From NCBI RefSeq assembly GCF_020884795.1, contig NZ_BBZF01000014.1, forward strand, positions 282,953 to 346,952: a stretch of 64,000 bases of DNA, written 5' to 3'. A program made the translations under genes and the position numbers. The stretch comes from Micromonospora okii (lineage in GTDB: Bacteria; Actinomycetota; Actinomycetes; Mycobacteriales; Micromonosporaceae). The notes under the pieces were generated by a model. That model was not told the DNA's origin. It saw only the letters and a list, made by a program, of their open reading frames with translations, and did not search any database. Of this stretch, positions 63,052 to 64,000 are shown piece by piece. The first letter of the stretch is position 1, and each line of letters opens with the position of its first letter.

Positions 63052-63570
63052 ATGGGCAAGAAGACGATCCACGTCTCCGACTTCAGCGGCACCGTACTGC
63101 GGCCGGAGGACGAGACGGTCCGCGTCGTGGTGTTGGAGCACCCCGACCTGGTGGCCGGGCCCGTGCAGTTGGACGCCACCCCCGCCGAGGTGGAGAGCAT
63201 CGACGACGCCGCGCTGGACGTCGCGGTGGTGGAGGTGCACGACCGGCACGGCGGCGGCGAGCCCCGCCGGGTGGTGCTAACCGCCAGCGAGTTCGACGCG
63301 ATGGCCACCGACGTGCCGATGGCCCAACTGCTGAAGACCGCCGAGCGGGTCCGCCCGCCGAAGGCGCGCAAGGCTGCCGAGAAGATCGACTACGGCACCA
63401 TCGAGCACGCCGGCAAGCCGCACCGGGGACGGGTCACCGAGGAGGAGGCCCGGCTGGTCCGCGAGCGGCTCGACGAGGTGAACAAGCGGCTCGCCGACGC
63501 CGGCGTCCGCCAGATCGACCCGGCCGACCCCGAGCACGCCGAGCGGTACGGCTTCCCCGCCGCCGACTGA
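63052..63570 (+). CDS. Uncharacterised small acidic protein
   Basis: 172 residues from ATG 63052 (AGGAG upstream). N-terminal part MGKKTIHVSDFSGTVLRPED reads as a short beta strand pair, and the C-terminal third holds conserved-looking KIDYGTIEHAGKPHRGRVTEEEARLVRERLDEVNKRLAD and a terminal DPEHAERYGF (residues about 118-170). I recall this pattern in actinobacterial proteins of unknown function, but no fold or activity. No signal or membrane segment. Convergent with the Clp-N gene; a TAATTT -10 lies about 45 bp upstream. A dispersed repeat ends the transcript. Confidence 0.6.
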   Translation: MGKKTIHVSDFSGTVLRPEDETVRVVVLEHPDLVAGPVQLDATPAEVESIDDAALDVAVVEVHDRHGGGEPRRVVLTASEFDAMATDVPMAQLLKTAERVRPPKARKAAEKIDYGTIEHAGKPHRGRVTEEEARLVRERLDEVNKRLADAGVRQIDPADPEHAERYGFPAAD

Positions 63571-63626
63571 CCGCCGCGCCACCCCGGGTCACCCGCCCGG
63601 AGCCGCCGCCCCGCGCCGCCCAACGC

Positions 63627-63682
63627 CCTCGGTGAGAAGGGGCACCTTCTCCACCGGGGGCGTTGACGAGGGCGCCTTCCTC
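63627..63682 (-). repeat. Dispersed intergenic repeat, copy E (inverted)
   Basis: On the minus strand it reads GAGGAAGGCGCCCTCGTCAA, CGCCCCCGGTGGAGAAGG, TGCCCCTTCTC, aligning to copies A-C in the opposite direction. Fills the convergent gap and touches the stop of the Clp-N gene. Confidence 0.6.
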
Positions 63683-64000
63683 ACATCGCCGCGAGCGCCT
63701 CGGACACGGCGGTCTCGGTGCCCGCCTTGGTGATGCCGAGGCCGTTGAGCACGCCGGCGCCGTCCTCCAGCTCCAGCAGGCCGAGCAGGACGTGCTCGGT
63801 GCCGACGTGCCGGTGGCCGAGCCGCAGCGCCTCCCGCATGGTGAGTTCGAGCGCCTTCTGGGCCGCCGGGTCGAACGGGATCAGGGCGGGCACCGCGTCG
63901 GCCCCGGCCGGCAGGTTCGCGGTCGCGGCCTCGCGGACCCGCTCCAGCGGTACACCCTGCGCGCCGATCGCCCGCACCGCGAGGCCGTCGGGCTCGCTGA
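63681..64000 (-). CDS. Clp N-terminal-domain protein, partial (5' end outside window)
   Basis: 106 codons are visible; the frame continues past base 64000. It shows a Clp_N repeat: ALELTMREALRLGHRHVGTEHVLLGLLELEDGAGVLNGLGI (in outline), the double-helix peptide- or adaptor-binding fold of ClpA/ClpC. The protein ends shortly after this repeat, so there are no AAA+ modules; it is one of the small stand-alone Clp N-domain proteins common in actinomycetes. Whether it acts as a ClpC antagonist is speculation. The missing start prevents a length check. Confidence 0.75.
   Translation of the reverse strand, partial: SEPDGLAVRAIGAQGVPLERVREAATANLPAGADAVPALIPFDPAAQKALELTMREALRLGHRHVGTEHVLLGLLELEDGAGVLNGLGITKAGTETAVSEALAAM

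Overview
The window looks like a piece of chromosome from a very GC-rich filamentous actinomycete, most likely Micromonospora or a close relative in the Micromonosporaceae. This is inferred from codon bias, many GTG starts, frequent 4-bp start/stop overlaps, the MtrA-MtrB-LpqB cassette, a DUF397/XRE pair, a 10-methyl fatty-acid gene pair, and short dispersed hairpin repeats of a type I recall from Micromonospora. No database search was possible. I see no prophage, transposase, CRISPR array or rRNA operon. It is mainly core chromosome with a few accessory-looking patches.

Layout. 1-1603: tail of a 10-methyl-fatty-acid operon (tmsA-like FAD enzyme overlapping a partial tmsB-like methyltransferase). 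2496-5902: a MoxR/ChlI-type AAA+ ATPase and its VWA partner. 6015-10004: two aldo/keto reductases around a secreted GH26 mannanase with a LacI-type operator. 10167-14894: HAF-repeat secreted protein, an unusual PLP decarboxylase-like gene coupled to a stand-alone Lrp/AsnC effector domain, a DUF397/XRE pair and an orphan small protein. 15107-20254: type-2 isoleucyl-tRNA synthetase under a short T-box, and a lone ribulokinase. 20407-25853: tRNA-Ala, AlgH-like protein, MTA phosphorylase, benzoylformate-decarboxylase-like enzyme, a lipoprotein, tmRNA and SmpB. 26022-31358: ftsEX, prfB, a PadR-type regulator and pruA.

31760-46078: a membrane protein, small regulators, secA, two double-GNAT genes, hpf, comF, lpqB, mtrB and mtrA. 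The order secA-hpf-comF-lpqB-mtrB-mtrA...ahcY...manA-SIS-Trm112-like-manB resembles the mycobacterial arrangement as I remember it. 46315-53848: a tightly overlapping membrane/MoxR/DUF58/DUF4129 operon, with SpoIIM-like and RDD genes next to it, between mtrA and ahcY. 53917-60880: methyl-cycle SAH hydrolase and the mannose-6-P/mannose-1-P genes (manA, manB, SIS isomerase) with a cation transporter. 60949-64000: a secreted anchored protein, endonuclease V, an unknown protein and a Clp N-domain protein that runs off the end.

The most rewarding signals are: (i) an IleRS whose HIGH motif is swapped to GAHH, a change linked to mupirocin hyper-resistance, beneath a T-box with a very short stem I; (ii) a DAP-decarboxylase-like enzyme that keeps the PLP lysine but has lost most substrate-site residues, and is translationally coupled both to an upstream 18-codon ORF and to a solo Lrp/AsnC domain; (iii) GCAAAC direct repeats one helical turn apart upstream of both a small HTH regulator and its downstream neighbour; (iv) a dispersed ~50-bp GGAAGGGC...TTAACGC repeat family. 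Statements about families come from memory and visible motifs. Positions and overlaps were read directly.
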